A stretch of DNA of 13,825 nucleotides from positions 1-13,825 of the forward strand of contig DCGE01000111.1 of the NCBI GenBank assembly GCA_002314525.1, written 5' to 3'. A program made the position numbers and the translations under genes. Below, piece after piece: positions 7,851 through 13,825 of this stretch; the first letter of the stretch is position 1; each line of letters opens with the position of its first letter. Origin of the DNA: Prevotellaceae bacterium UBA1786. Its GTDB lineage: Bacteria > Bacteroidota > Bacteroidia > Bacteroidales > Bacteroidaceae. Below the pieces are notes generated by a model. That model saw only the letters and a list, made by a program, of their open reading frames with translations, had not been told where the DNA came from and made no database searches.

Positions 7851-9011
7851 TTATAGATTTGTTTCTATGATTTCCATCAGTCTCTTCACTGCTTCTTCCT
7901 CAGGGATGTTCTTCTCTATGCATTCCTTTCCCTTGTACAGGCTGACCTTTCCTTTGGCAGCCCCCACATATCCGTAGTCGGCATCAGCCATCTCACCCGG
8001 ACCGTTGACAATACATCCCATGATGGCGATTTTCAGTGGCCTGCCTTCTTTCTGAAGGTTCGTTGAGGCGAATGCCTCCTTGATCTTGGCGATGGTAGCT
8101 TCAAGATTGTAGAGTGTTCTTCCGCATCCCGGACATGATATGAACTCAGTCTTCGTCATCCTTACCCTTGCAGCCTGCAATATGCCGAACGCCACAGGTA
8201 TTTCCTTTTCGGGAGCCTCACTCAGACTTACGCGAATCGTGTCGCCTATTCCGTCCATCAGCAAAGCACCGATACCTACAGCCGATTTCAGTCTGCCGTC
8301 CTCTCCCTCACCGGCTTCCGTAACTCCAAGATGCAGTGGGAAGTGCATGTCTTCCTTGTCCATGGCTTTTACCAGGAGTCTTACACTCTCAACCATGACA
8401 GATGTGTTGCTGGCCTTGATGCTGACCACCACATCCTTGAAATCCTTCTTTACACATACCCTGAGGAATTCCATACAGCTTTCCACTATGCCCTCAGGAG
8501 TATCTCCGTATCGGCTCATGATCCTGTCGGAAAGTGAACCGTGGTTCACACCGATGCGTATGGCAGTCTTGTGCTCACGACAGATGTCAAGGAAGGCTGT
8601 GAACCTCTCCTCCAGCTTCACCAGTTCCTCGGCATATTCCTCATCAGTATATTCCAGATGCTGGAATTTCCGTGCCGGATCTACATAGTTCCCAGGGTTG
8701 ATCCTTACCTTGTCGGCATAAAGGGCTGCTATGTCAGCCACTCTTGCGTTGAAGTGAACATCGGCAATGATAGGTACGTCATACCCGTCTCTTGCCAGTC
8801 CTTCCTTTATGTTTTTGAGGTTCAAGGCTTCACGTTCGCCTTGTGTGGTAAGTCGCACGTATTCACCGCCGGCATCGACTATACGTTCAATCTGTGCAAC
8901 ACAGCCTTCGGTATCCATAGTCGATACAGTTGTCATCGACTGTACCCTGATCGGGTTGTCCCCACCCATCGGGAGGTTCCCGACCATTACCTCATTGGTT
9001 TTCCTTCTCAT
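7851..9011 (-). CDS. ispG: 4-hydroxy-3-methylbut-2-enyl diphosphate synthase (MEP pathway), compact form
   Basis: This 386-residue [4Fe-4S] enzyme reductively converts methylerythritol cyclodiphosphate to HMBPP, the penultimate step of the MEP isoprenoid pathway. The N-terminal TIM barrel includes PIRVQSMTT (20-28), NPGNYV (105-110) and GVNHGSLSDRIMSRYGDTPE (154-173). The C-terminal reductase domain gives the cluster ligands C293 and C296 (ISCPGCGRTL), C333 (MGCIVNGPGE) and E340. Both halves resemble the large plant/Bacteroidetes-type IspG, in which an extra domain of more than 200 residues sits between them. Here SLSEAPEKEIPVA (262-274) runs straight into FGILQAARVRMTKTEF (275-290), so that domain is missing with the frame intact. 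The gene is 53 nt downstream of the PAP2 gene and 6 nt upstream of cysS. Confidence 0.96.
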   Translation of the reverse strand: MRRKTNEVMVGNLPMGGDNPIRVQSMTTVSTMDTEGCVAQIERIVDAGGEYVRLTTQGEREALNLKNIKEGLARDGYDVPIIADVHFNARVADIAALYADKVRINPGNYVDPARKFQHLEYTDEEYAEELVKLEERFTAFLDICREHKTAIRIGVNHGSLSDRIMSRYGDTPEGIVESCMEFLRVCVKKDFKDVVVSIKASNTSVMVESVRLLVKAMDKEDMHFPLHLGVTEAGEGEDGRLKSAVGIGALLMDGIGDTIRVSLSEAPEKEIPVAFGILQAARVRMTKTEFISCPGCGRTLYNLEATIAKIKEAFASTNLQKEGRPLKIAIMGCIVNGPGEMADADYGYVGAAKGKVSLYKGKECIEKNIPEEEAVKRLMEIIETNL

Positions 9012-9064
9012 TATTCTTTTTCCCTATTTTCGCTGTTTGCTTTTTACTAGCCGAAGGCTCCACA

Positions 9065-9685
9065 TCACCACCCCACGATTACGAATATCCATGCACATGC
9101 AAATCCGATGAAGAAGCCTATAAGAATATCCCACAGTGTATGTTGTCTCAGATACATGCGTGCTGTACCAAGCAGTCCTGACAGCAATATCAACAGTGTC
9201 AGACCCCATACCGGATTGAAGTAGAACAACTCACCGAAAGCCACATAAGCCCCTGTGAATCCACCTATTCCCACCATGTGTGTGCTGACCTTCCATTTTA
9301 TGTTGATGAGAGTACAGGTCAACTGAGCCACAAGTCCTGCAATCAGTATTCCTTTCATGAACTGTGCTGTGTTGATGGAGTTGAATACATACATGCACAC
9401 AGCATAGCTGATGATGGTCATGATATATGGCACGAACCTGTTCTCTCGTGCACTCAACTGCTTGTGGGTCCATTTGTTGCTCCATCTGAATATGTTGATC
9501 CCGAATCTCGGAATCACTATTGTGAACACGGCAACTGCAACGAGAACGAATATCTTGTAGTTTATCGGCAGAAGCTTCAGATAACTGAAAAAGAACAGCC
9601 ATGCAAAAGCCAGGAGAGGAGCATAGAACGGTGAAAATATCGCCGACATACCCTTGGCCATTCTTATCAGATATTTTTCTTTCAT
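9065..9685 (-). CDS. PAP2-family membrane phosphatase
   Basis: A 206-residue integral membrane protein with about six hydrophobic helices. The three phosphatidic-acid-phosphatase motifs are present in membrane-protein form. Motif 1 is K75 with R83-x-x-P86 in HKQLSARENRFVPY. Motif 2 is STH at 134-136, followed by GIGGFTGAY. Motif 3 is R176-x5-H182-x3-D186 in ARMYLRQHTLWDILIG, an exact R-x5-H-x3-D. H136 and H182 would be the catalytic histidines. Substrates in the family are lipid phosphates such as undecaprenyl pyrophosphate or phosphatidate; the sequence does not decide between them. Its ATG overlaps the rpoN stop codon by 4 nt (ATGA), so it is translationally coupled to rpoN. The next gene, ispG, makes isoprenoid precursors, which weakly favours a polyprenyl-phosphate role. 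Confidence 0.8.
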   Translation of the reverse strand: MKEKYLIRMAKGMSAIFSPFYAPLLAFAWLFFFSYLKLLPINYKIFVLVAVAVFTIVIPRFGINIFRWSNKWTHKQLSARENRFVPYIMTIISYAVCMYVFNSINTAQFMKGILIAGLVAQLTCTLINIKWKVSTHMVGIGGFTGAYVAFGELFYFNPVWGLTLLILLSGLLGTARMYLRQHTLWDILIGFFIGFACAWIFVIVGW

Positions 9686-11169
9686 TTCAGTCTTCTTTTG
9701 GATGCTATTGGATATCCTAAGTTTTTTCTGTATTTTGCCACAGTGCGTCTGCTGATATTCATGCCCTGTTTCTCCAGCAATGTCACAATCTCGTCGTCAG
9801 CATACGGATGGTTTTTGTCCTCTCTGTCAATGAGAGCCTTGATTTTTTCGTTGACGTCGTTTCCGATGATCACTTCACCGGTTGCGTTTGTTCGTGTCCG
9901 TATGAAGAAATGTTCAAATGAATACAGACTTCCGTTCAAAAGCACATATTTTGATTTCTTCACCCTTGACACAGTAGAGATATCCACTCCGGCTTTCTTT
10001 GCCACGTCGTTGAGTATCATCGGCTTCAGGTCGTTGTCATCCTGACTGAGTATGAAATCCCGCTGGAGTTCCGTGATGGCTTTGGTGCAGACGTAGAGAG
10101 TGTGCCGTCTTTGTGCTATGGCGCTGATGAAGATATTGGCACTGTCAATCTGTTGTTTCAGATAGTTGTATGCCTCCTTCTCCTTTGCATTCATCCTGTC
10201 CCTGCTGCTTTGCAGACTTCTCATCTGTTCCATGTAATCAGGGTCGATACTCAGTCTGGGCATGTTGCCGTCGTTTACGAAGAAAGATATCTCACCTTCG
10301 GAATCAACATCTATTATCACATCGGGAATTGCCGTCTGAACCCTGTCCTTGGCACTTTCATTAAGAGCTCTACCTGGAGCCGGATTCATCTTCGATATCA
10401 GTGCAACGGCTTTCCTGACCTCCTCGTCGGTGGCTTTCAGTTTCTTGGCAATCAGGTTGAACTGCTTTAGCAACAGACCTTCGTAGAATTTCTCAATGAT
10501 TCTGATGGCCAGCTGTCTGGTCTGGTCTTTTTCCGATCCAGTTGCAGCCTCAACCCTCCTGAGTTGTATTATCAGCGACTCCTGCAGGTTTTTTGCTCCG
10601 ATTCCTGCAGGTTCAAGACTCTGCAGTATCTCAAGAGCCTCCTCCAGTTCCTGTACGGGAATATCTACGTTCATATAGATGAGCAGGTCGTCAGAGATCT
10701 TCTGAAGCGGAGTATCCATGAATCCGTCTTTGTCCAGACAGCCTATCAGGTACTGAACCAGTTCTTTCTGTCCTTCCGGAATGAAACACTCGCCTACTTG
10801 GTCATACAACTCATCGGCGAACGATCGGGTCTCTCCTATGGGGATTTCATAGTCGTTGTTGTCATATTTCGCCCTATGGAAACTTTCCCCACCGTCATCT
10901 TCGTCATACAGGACTCCGATATCCACATTGTCGTCATCGCCTCCTGACGTCTCATCGTCAGTGTACCCATCTTCCTCGTCATCATCTATGCCTTTGTCTC
11001 CCTTGGCGTTGTCAGTCGCCTCAAGCGTTATGTTGTCAATCACCTCGGAGTCCACTTTCTGCTCCAGTTCAGCCAGTGACATCTCCAGAGTTCTCACCAG
11101 CACCACTTGTTGTGGTGATAGCGTCTGGACCTGTTTTTCGGTCTGTGTCTGAACGAGCCTCTGTTTCAT
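9682..11169 (-). CDS. rpoN: RNA polymerase sigma-54 factor
   Basis: A 495-residue sigma-54, which directs RNA polymerase to -24/-12 promoters and needs an AAA+ activator. Region I (1-50) is rich in Gln and Leu (MKQRLVQTQTEKQVQTLSPQ). A strongly acidic region II follows (57-94, many Asp/Glu). Then come the core-binding domain (~115-270, with MNPAPGRALN at 261-270), the helix-turn-helix (MILNDVAKKAGVDISTVSRV, 384-403) and the RpoN box SRRTVAKYRK (473-482) that reads the -24 element. I chose the Met at 11169 because it gives the family-typical MKQ..LVQTQ start. The Met at 11199 would add ten residues and overlap the upstream gene by 20 nt. The gene lies 10 nt after the zinc metallopeptidase gene. 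No enhancer-binding activator is in the window. Confidence 0.97.
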   Translation of the reverse strand: MKQRLVQTQTEKQVQTLSPQQVVLVRTLEMSLAELEQKVDSEVIDNITLEATDNAKGDKGIDDDEEDGYTDDETSGGDDDNVDIGVLYDEDDGGESFHRAKYDNNDYEIPIGETRSFADELYDQVGECFIPEGQKELVQYLIGCLDKDGFMDTPLQKISDDLLIYMNVDIPVQELEEALEILQSLEPAGIGAKNLQESLIIQLRRVEAATGSEKDQTRQLAIRIIEKFYEGLLLKQFNLIAKKLKATDEEVRKAVALISKMNPAPGRALNESAKDRVQTAIPDVIIDVDSEGEISFFVNDGNMPRLSIDPDYMEQMRSLQSSRDRMNAKEKEAYNYLKQQIDSANIFISAIAQRRHTLYVCTKAITELQRDFILSQDDNDLKPMILNDVAKKAGVDISTVSRVKKSKYVLLNGSLYSFEHFFIRTRTNATGEVIIGNDVNEKIKALIDREDKNHPYADDEIVTLLEKQGMNISRRTVAKYRKNLGYPIASKRRLK

Positions 11170-11179
11170 GACGGTATGT

Positions 11180-11911
11180 CTATCGTCTTCTTGAACCAAG
11201 TAGCATCAGGACATAGTAGAACAGTGTGCCCAATGAACTCAGTGCTGCTGCAACGTATGTGTATGCTGCTGCATGGAGTGCATCTGATGCTGCATCGTGA
11301 GTGATATTGTCCGTATAGCCTCTCTGGTCGAGCCATTCCACAGCCCTCTGGCTTGCATTGACCTCAACAGGCAGGGTGACAAATGCGAAAATCGTTGTAA
11401 AACTGAACAGAACCACACCTATCGCCAATATGGTCGGATTTCCTGTATAGCTGATCACGATCATTCCGATCAACAGCAGCCATTGCATCCATTTGCTTGC
11501 AAAACTCACTGTAGGTACCATCTTTGTCCTCAGACTCAGTGGGGCATAAGCCACTGCATGCTGAACGGCATGTCCGCATTCATGGGCAGCAACGGCTTCA
11601 GCCATTATGCTTTCGCTGTTGAATACCTCGGGACTCAGGTTCACGACTTTCTTCACTGGATCATAGTGATCAGTCAGATGTCCTTGTCCGCATACCACCC
11701 TCACATCATTGATTCCATGGTCTGAAAGCATCTTTTCAGCCACTTCACGTCCGGTGAGTCCCTTGAAACCTCTTACTTTGGAGTATTTCTCGAACTTTCT
11801 TTGCAGGTTCCACTGCACAAACCAACTCACAGCAGCTGTACCGATGAAAATAATCCAGTAGATAGCGTAACTGCTGTTGAGCAGCATATCAAGAATACTG
11901 TCGTCTCTCAT
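11180..11911 (-). CDS. Membrane zinc metallopeptidase, YugP/Zn_peptidase_2 family
   Basis: A 243-residue membrane-anchored protease. An N-terminal helix (~14-32) is followed by a globular part with the zinc motif H110-E111-C-G-H114 in VAAHECGHAVQHA and the third ligand probably E183 in LPVEVNAS. Two long hydrophobic segments at ~143-180 and one at ~213-238 anchor it. The order helix, HExxH, helices, LPVEVNAS is that of the YugP family, whose physiological substrates are poorly known. The length is normal. It is 63 nt downstream of trxA and 10 nt upstream of rpoN. A promoter-like sequence lies in the 63-nt gap, so it may head its own transcript with rpoN and the PAP2 gene. Confidence 0.92.
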   Translation of the reverse strand: MRDDSILDMLLNSSYAIYWIIFIGTAAVSWFVQWNLQRKFEKYSKVRGFKGLTGREVAEKMLSDHGINDVRVVCGQGHLTDHYDPVKKVVNLSPEVFNSESIMAEAVAAHECGHAVQHAVAYAPLSLRTKMVPTVSFASKWMQWLLLIGMIVISYTGNPTILAIGVVLFSFTTIFAFVTLPVEVNASQRAVEWLDQRGYTDNITHDAASDALHAAAYTYVAAALSSLGTLFYYVLMLLGSRRR

Positions 11912-11952
11912 AATCTTCTACGTTTAAAAATAAAGAATTACTTATGACAGCA

Positions 11953-11983
11953 CAAAGTAAGTGCCAAATCAATATTACAGCAA
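11953..11983 (-). promoter_or_regulatory. Candidate promoter for the metallopeptidase-rpoN-PAP2 genes
   Basis: On the minus strand, TTG (11983-11981) is followed by 20 nt and TTACTTTG (11960-11953), which matches the Bacteroidetes -7 consensus TAnnTTTG at 7 of 8 positions when fixed and free bases are counted. The start would be about 35 nt before the metallopeptidase ATG. The -33 part lies inside the last codons of trxA. A small GCAC/GTGC stem overlaps the -7 box. The evidence is motif and spacing only. Confidence 0.35.
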
Positions 11984-12283
11984 TGCCTTGATCTTGCTTT
12001 CAATGACGTCCTTCGTAGTACCGCCTACGAACTTGTCAACGACTTCTCCGTTCTTGATGAAGAACAAAGAAGGGATGTTTCTTACCTTGAACTGCTCAGT
12101 GAGTTCTTCAGCCTCTTCCACATTGACTTTGCCGATAATTACCTTACCTTCGTATTCTTTTGCAAGTTCCTCCACGAAAGGAGCAATCATTCTGCATGGG
12201 CCGCACCATTCTGCCCAGAAATCCAGCACAATCGGCTTACCTTCAGCAAGCACTGACTGATAATTTGAATCTGTAATTTCCAT
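11975..12283 (-). CDS. trxA: Thioredoxin
   Basis: A 102-residue cytoplasmic thioredoxin, the general protein-disulfide reductant kept reduced by thioredoxin reductase. The redox motif WCGPC is at 26-30 within VLDFWAEWCGPCRM, with the buried Asp at D21. The cis-proline is in VRNIPSLFF (P70 or close), and the C-terminal GG is in DKFVGGTTKD. It has no signal peptide and standard length. It is the first gene of the minus-strand block, with a promoter (TACCTTTG, 12329-12322) ending about 38 nt before its ATG. It diverges from the DPP III gene across a 404-nt intergenic region. Confidence 0.97.
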   Translation of the reverse strand: MEITDSNYQSVLAEGKPIVLDFWAEWCGPCRMIAPFVEELAKEYEGKVIIGKVNVEEAEELTEQFKVRNIPSLFFIKNGEVVDKFVGGTTKDVIESKIKALL

Positions 12284-12313
12284 AATTTCTTTTTGTTTTT
12301 GGGATAAATAAAA

Positions 12314-12329
12314 TATATTTGCAAAGGTA
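12314..12329. promoter_or_regulatory. Back-to-back promoter pair: trxA (minus) and a plus-strand start
   Basis: TATATTTGCAAAGGTA contains TATATTTG on plus (12314-12321) and TACCTTTG on minus (12329-12322), both exact TAnnTTTG boxes that touch at the central GC. The plus box has TTTG at 12292-12295, 18 nt upstream. The minus box has TTG at 12348-12346, 16 nt upstream. The minus start would give trxA a leader of about 30 nt. The plus start near 12328 has no annotated gene until 12688. Confidence 0.6.
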
Positions 12330-12605
12330 GGAATTTTTCCCCATTCAACGATGCTTTTTCCGATAATTTTTTTGGCATCCTCCCGATGGTCGGTAAAAAA
12401 AGGGCTGGCGCGGTGGAAATGAAAACATCAGTATGGGATTTTTTAGCCGCAGGCACTTTTTTATCTCAAAAGAAAACACAGATTTTTACCAGTGATCCGA
12501 TTTAAATCAATGATTATTACATATAAAGTTGAACTTGCGAAACTTGAATGAGTTATTCCACTACGTTAAGTGGTTAAAAATAATAGTTGCCGTAGTGGTT
12601 TTTGT
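12328..12605 (+). ncRNA. Candidate small transcript (sRNA or short-peptide mRNA), unverified
   Basis: A plus-strand promoter (TTTG, 18 nt, TATATTTG) predicts a start near 12328, and a hairpin followed by T-rich sequence predicts an end near 12605, giving an RNA of about 280 nt. Inside is one short ORF of 28 codons (12419-12505; begins MKTSVWDFLAAGTFL) with a purine-rich GGTGGAA 0-6 nt before its ATG. I recognise neither an RNA family nor the peptide. Alternatives: this is only untranslated spacer, or a long leader of the DPP III mRNA if the hairpin does not terminate. It is a hypothesis from the order of signals. Confidence 0.22.
12558..12605 (+). terminator. Candidate rho-independent terminator before the DPP III promoter
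   Basis: CCACTACG (12558-12565) and CGTAGTGG (12591-12598) can form an 8-bp stem around a 25-nt loop. The right arm is followed at once by TTTTTGTTG and, a little later, another T run. The long loop is unusual, and a shorter competing stem, CCACT with AGTGG (12569-12573), uses the same left arm. It would stop plus-strand transcripts entering from the trxA side. Confidence 0.35.
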
Positions 12606-12615
12606 TGTGTTTTTC

Positions 12616-12646
12616 TTGCGTAATCGAAGAAAATGAATTAACTTTG
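12616..12646 (+). promoter_or_regulatory. Promoter of the DPP III gene
   Basis: TTG at 12616-12618, then 20 nt, then TAACTTTG at 12639-12646 gives a full match to the Bacteroidetes housekeeping promoter at the preferred spacing. Transcription would start near 12653, about 35 nt before the ATG at 12688. The leader is A-rich (AAGAAAAG about 7 nt before the ATG), as is usual for Bacteroidetes translation starts. Confidence 0.7.
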
Positions 12647-12687
12647 CGCCTATTATTTGAAAAAAGTATAAAGAAAAGAATGATATC

Positions 12688-13825
12688 ATGAACAAAATCA
12701 AGGCTATGGGTTATAGTATTCTATTTGCAGGATGCGGCATGTCGAGTCTGAGTTGCAGTCAGAAAACCGTTCAGGAGACAGAAGACGACTTCGTCTATGC
12801 CGATGAACGTTTTGCTGACCTTCAGATGCTCCGTTACAAGGTCGAGGGCTTCGAAGACCTTACCCTGAAACAAAAGACATTCATCTACTACCTCAGTGAG
12901 GCAGCTCTCTGGGGACGCGACATCCTCTTCGACCAGAACTGCAAGTACAACCTTCAGGTGCGCGATGTACTCGAAGATATCTATCAGTATTCCAAGGACA
13001 AGGAATCGGATGAGTTCAAGCAGATGGAAGTCTATCTCAAACGCGTATGGTTCTCCAACGGCATACATCATCACTACGGTTGTGAGAAGTTCGTACCCGA
13101 CTTCTCCGAGGAGTGGTTCCGCAAACAGTATGAGCAGGTCAACGAAGGTGGCTGTGCATGCCGTGTGGCAGACCTTGACCTCATCTGTAAGGTCATCTTC
13201 GACCCTGCGTTCCTTGCTAAGCGTGTCAATCTGGCCGAGGGTCAGGACCTTCTCCTCACCAGTGCCATGAACTACTACGACGGAGTCACTCAGGCAGAGG
13301 CAGAAGACTTCTACAACACCATGAAGGCCGATTACCCCGACCCTGAACATCCAGTCATGTTCGGCATGAACAGCACTCTCATCAAGCGCGACGGCAAGTT
13401 GTTCGAGAAGAAATGGGTGGTAACCCAGAAGGGTGATACCGACCTCTACGGCAGACTCCTCTGGCATGTCGTCGATAACCTTCTCAAGGCTCGTCCTTAT
13501 GCTGAAGACGAGAAACAGCAGCAGGTCATCGACAAACTGGTATCCTACTATCAGACGGGCGATCTCAAGACCTTTGACGAATACAGCATCCTCTGGGTTG
13601 AAAATACAGAACCGCTTGTTGATTTCGTCAATGGTTTCACTGAATGCTATGGCGACCCTCTCGGACTCAAGTGCTCATGGGAGTCCATCGTCAATTTCAA
13701 GGATGTGGAGGCCACGAAGCGCACGGAGACCATGAGTGCCAATGCACAGTGGTTCGAGGATAATGCTCCTATGGACGAGCGCTTCAAGAAGAAAGAGGTG
13801 AAGGGTGTTTCCGCCAAAGTTATCA
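12688..13825 (+). CDS. Dipeptidyl peptidase III (M49), probable lipoprotein, 3' end beyond window
   Basis: An open frame starting MNKIKAMGYSILFAGC continues 379 codons to the right edge without a stop. The N-terminus looks like a lipoprotein signal, with possible lipid-attachment cysteines at C16 (FAGC) or C23 (SLSC). The mature part matches Bacteroidetes dipeptidyl peptidase III: ERFADLQMLRYKVEGFEDL (40-58), YYLSEAALWGRDILFDQN (67-84), VWFSNGIHHHYG (119-130) and KFVPDFSEEW (134-143). DPP III releases dipeptides from oligopeptide N-termini. The zinc motif HECLGH-type and the downstream Glu ligand would lie beyond the window, so catalytic competence cannot be checked. It has its own promoter at 12616-12646. 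The family call rests on these conserved blocks and is strong; surface localisation is inference. Confidence 0.9.
   Translation, partial: MNKIKAMGYSILFAGCGMSSLSCSQKTVQETEDDFVYADERFADLQMLRYKVEGFEDLTLKQKTFIYYLSEAALWGRDILFDQNCKYNLQVRDVLEDIYQYSKDKESDEFKQMEVYLKRVWFSNGIHHHYGCEKFVPDFSEEWFRKQYEQVNEGGCACRVADLDLICKVIFDPAFLAKRVNLAEGQDLLLTSAMNYYDGVTQAEAEDFYNTMKADYPDPEHPVMFGMNSTLIKRDGKLFEKKWVVTQKGDTDLYGRLLWHVVDNLLKARPYAEDEKQQQVIDKLVSYYQTGDLKTFDEYSILWVENTEPLVDFVNGFTECYGDPLGLKCSWESIVNFKDVEATKRTETMSANAQWFEDNAPMDERFKKKEVKGVSAKVI

Larger units (their letters stand above)
12284..12687. other. 404-nt divergent intergenic region between trxA and the DPP III gene
   Basis: In order from the left, this region contains: an A/T-rich trxA leader; a back-to-back promoter pair at 12314-12329; a stretch (~12330-12557) with a short 28-codon plus-strand ORF (ATG at 12419, stop at 12503-12505, preceded by GGTGGAA) and a 10-bp palindrome GATTTAAATC at 12499-12508; an inverted repeat followed by T-rich sequence (12558-12616); and the DPP III promoter (12616-12646). 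No tRNA or recognised riboswitch is seen. The ordering promoter, short ORF, terminator, next promoter suggests a separate small transcript, but this is not proven. Confidence 0.5.

Noticed and set aside
8140..8688. 182-codon plus-strand open frame
   Set aside because: Ser-rich antisense shadow of ispG; no recognisable domain.
9049..9059. AGCC-GAA-GGCT hairpin between the PAP2 gene and ispG as a terminator
   Set aside because: The stem is only 4 bp and no T run follows it on the transcribed minus strand, so transcription probably continues into ispG.
11169..11199. Upstream start for rpoN
   Set aside because: It would overlap the preceding gene by 20 nt and add MVQEDDRHTV before the family-typical N-terminus beginning at 11169.
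12187..12456. 89-codon minus-strand open frame at the trxA promoter
   Set aside because: It crosses the 5' part of trxA in another frame and the A/T-rich leader; the protein looks random.
12721..13467. 248-codon minus-strand open frame opposite the DPP III gene
   Set aside because: It lies wholly antisense to a gene with clear M49 conserved blocks. Its protein is Leu/Val-rich with no domain, as expected from the complement of a biased coding strand.
1..13825. tRNA, rRNA, CRISPR arrays, insertion sequences, defence or phage genes
   Set aside because: No matching sequence pattern, terminal repeats or recognisable protein families were seen on either strand.

Overview
The window looks like chromosomal DNA of a Bacteroidales bacterium, probably Prevotella or a close relative. 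The evidence is: secreted proteins whose signal peptides end in Ala-Gln or Gly-Gln; candidate promoters of the Bacteroidetes type (TTG/TTTG, then about 16-20 nt, then TAnnTTTG) in place of -35/-10 boxes; A-rich ribosome-binding regions with little Shine-Dalgarno character; and family content (C10 peptidase with an inhibitor-like prodomain, secreted GH51 arabinofuranosidase, M49 dipeptidyl peptidase III, Bacteroidetes-style RpoN and IspG). The genus is inference. I see no rRNA, tRNA, CRISPR array, insertion sequence, prophage or integrase.

Layout. (1) 1-2668, minus strand: a three-gene run of a YrbG-type Ca2+/Na+ antiporter, an orphan FecE/BtuD-like ABC ATPase and a secreted C10 cysteine peptidase cut by the left edge. 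The last two genes overlap by 47 nt. (2) 2767-6155, plus strand: a secreted GH51 alpha-L-arabinofuranosidase translationally coupled (TAATG) to a secreted 5'-nucleotidase/UDP-sugar hydrolase. Units 1 and 2 diverge from one 18-bp perfect palindrome that carries a -7 box on each strand. (3) 6173-12283, minus strand: a long codirectional block of trxA, membrane zinc metallopeptidase, rpoN, PAP2 membrane phosphatase, ispG, cysS and a 60-residue two-helix membrane protein. Gaps are mostly 4-10 nt or a 4-nt overlap. (4) 12284-12687: a 404-nt divergent intergenic region. It holds a second back-to-back promoter pair, a possible short transcript with a 28-codon ORF and a terminator-like hairpin, and the promoter of the next gene. 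(5) 12688 to the right edge, plus strand: the first 379 codons of a dipeptidyl peptidase III with a lipoprotein-like N-terminus.

How the genes work together. The left half is mostly envelope work: cation exchange, metallophore or cobalamin-type uptake, secreted proteolysis, arabinan trimming and nucleotide salvage. The central block is housekeeping: thiol redox, sigma-54, isoprenoid precursor synthesis, cysteine-tRNA charging, membrane proteolysis and lipid-phosphate hydrolysis. The DPP III at the right edge fits the peptide-fermenting lifestyle of these bacteria.

Most worth a second look: the two divergent promoters built on the same abutting TAnnTTTG|CAAAnnTA core; the possible unannotated small transcript between trxA and the DPP III gene; an IspG whose sequence resembles the large plant/Bacteroidetes type but which lacks the extra central domain; and an ABC ATPase that lacks the usual Q-loop Gln and D-loop Asp. 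I found no clearly new multi-gene system.
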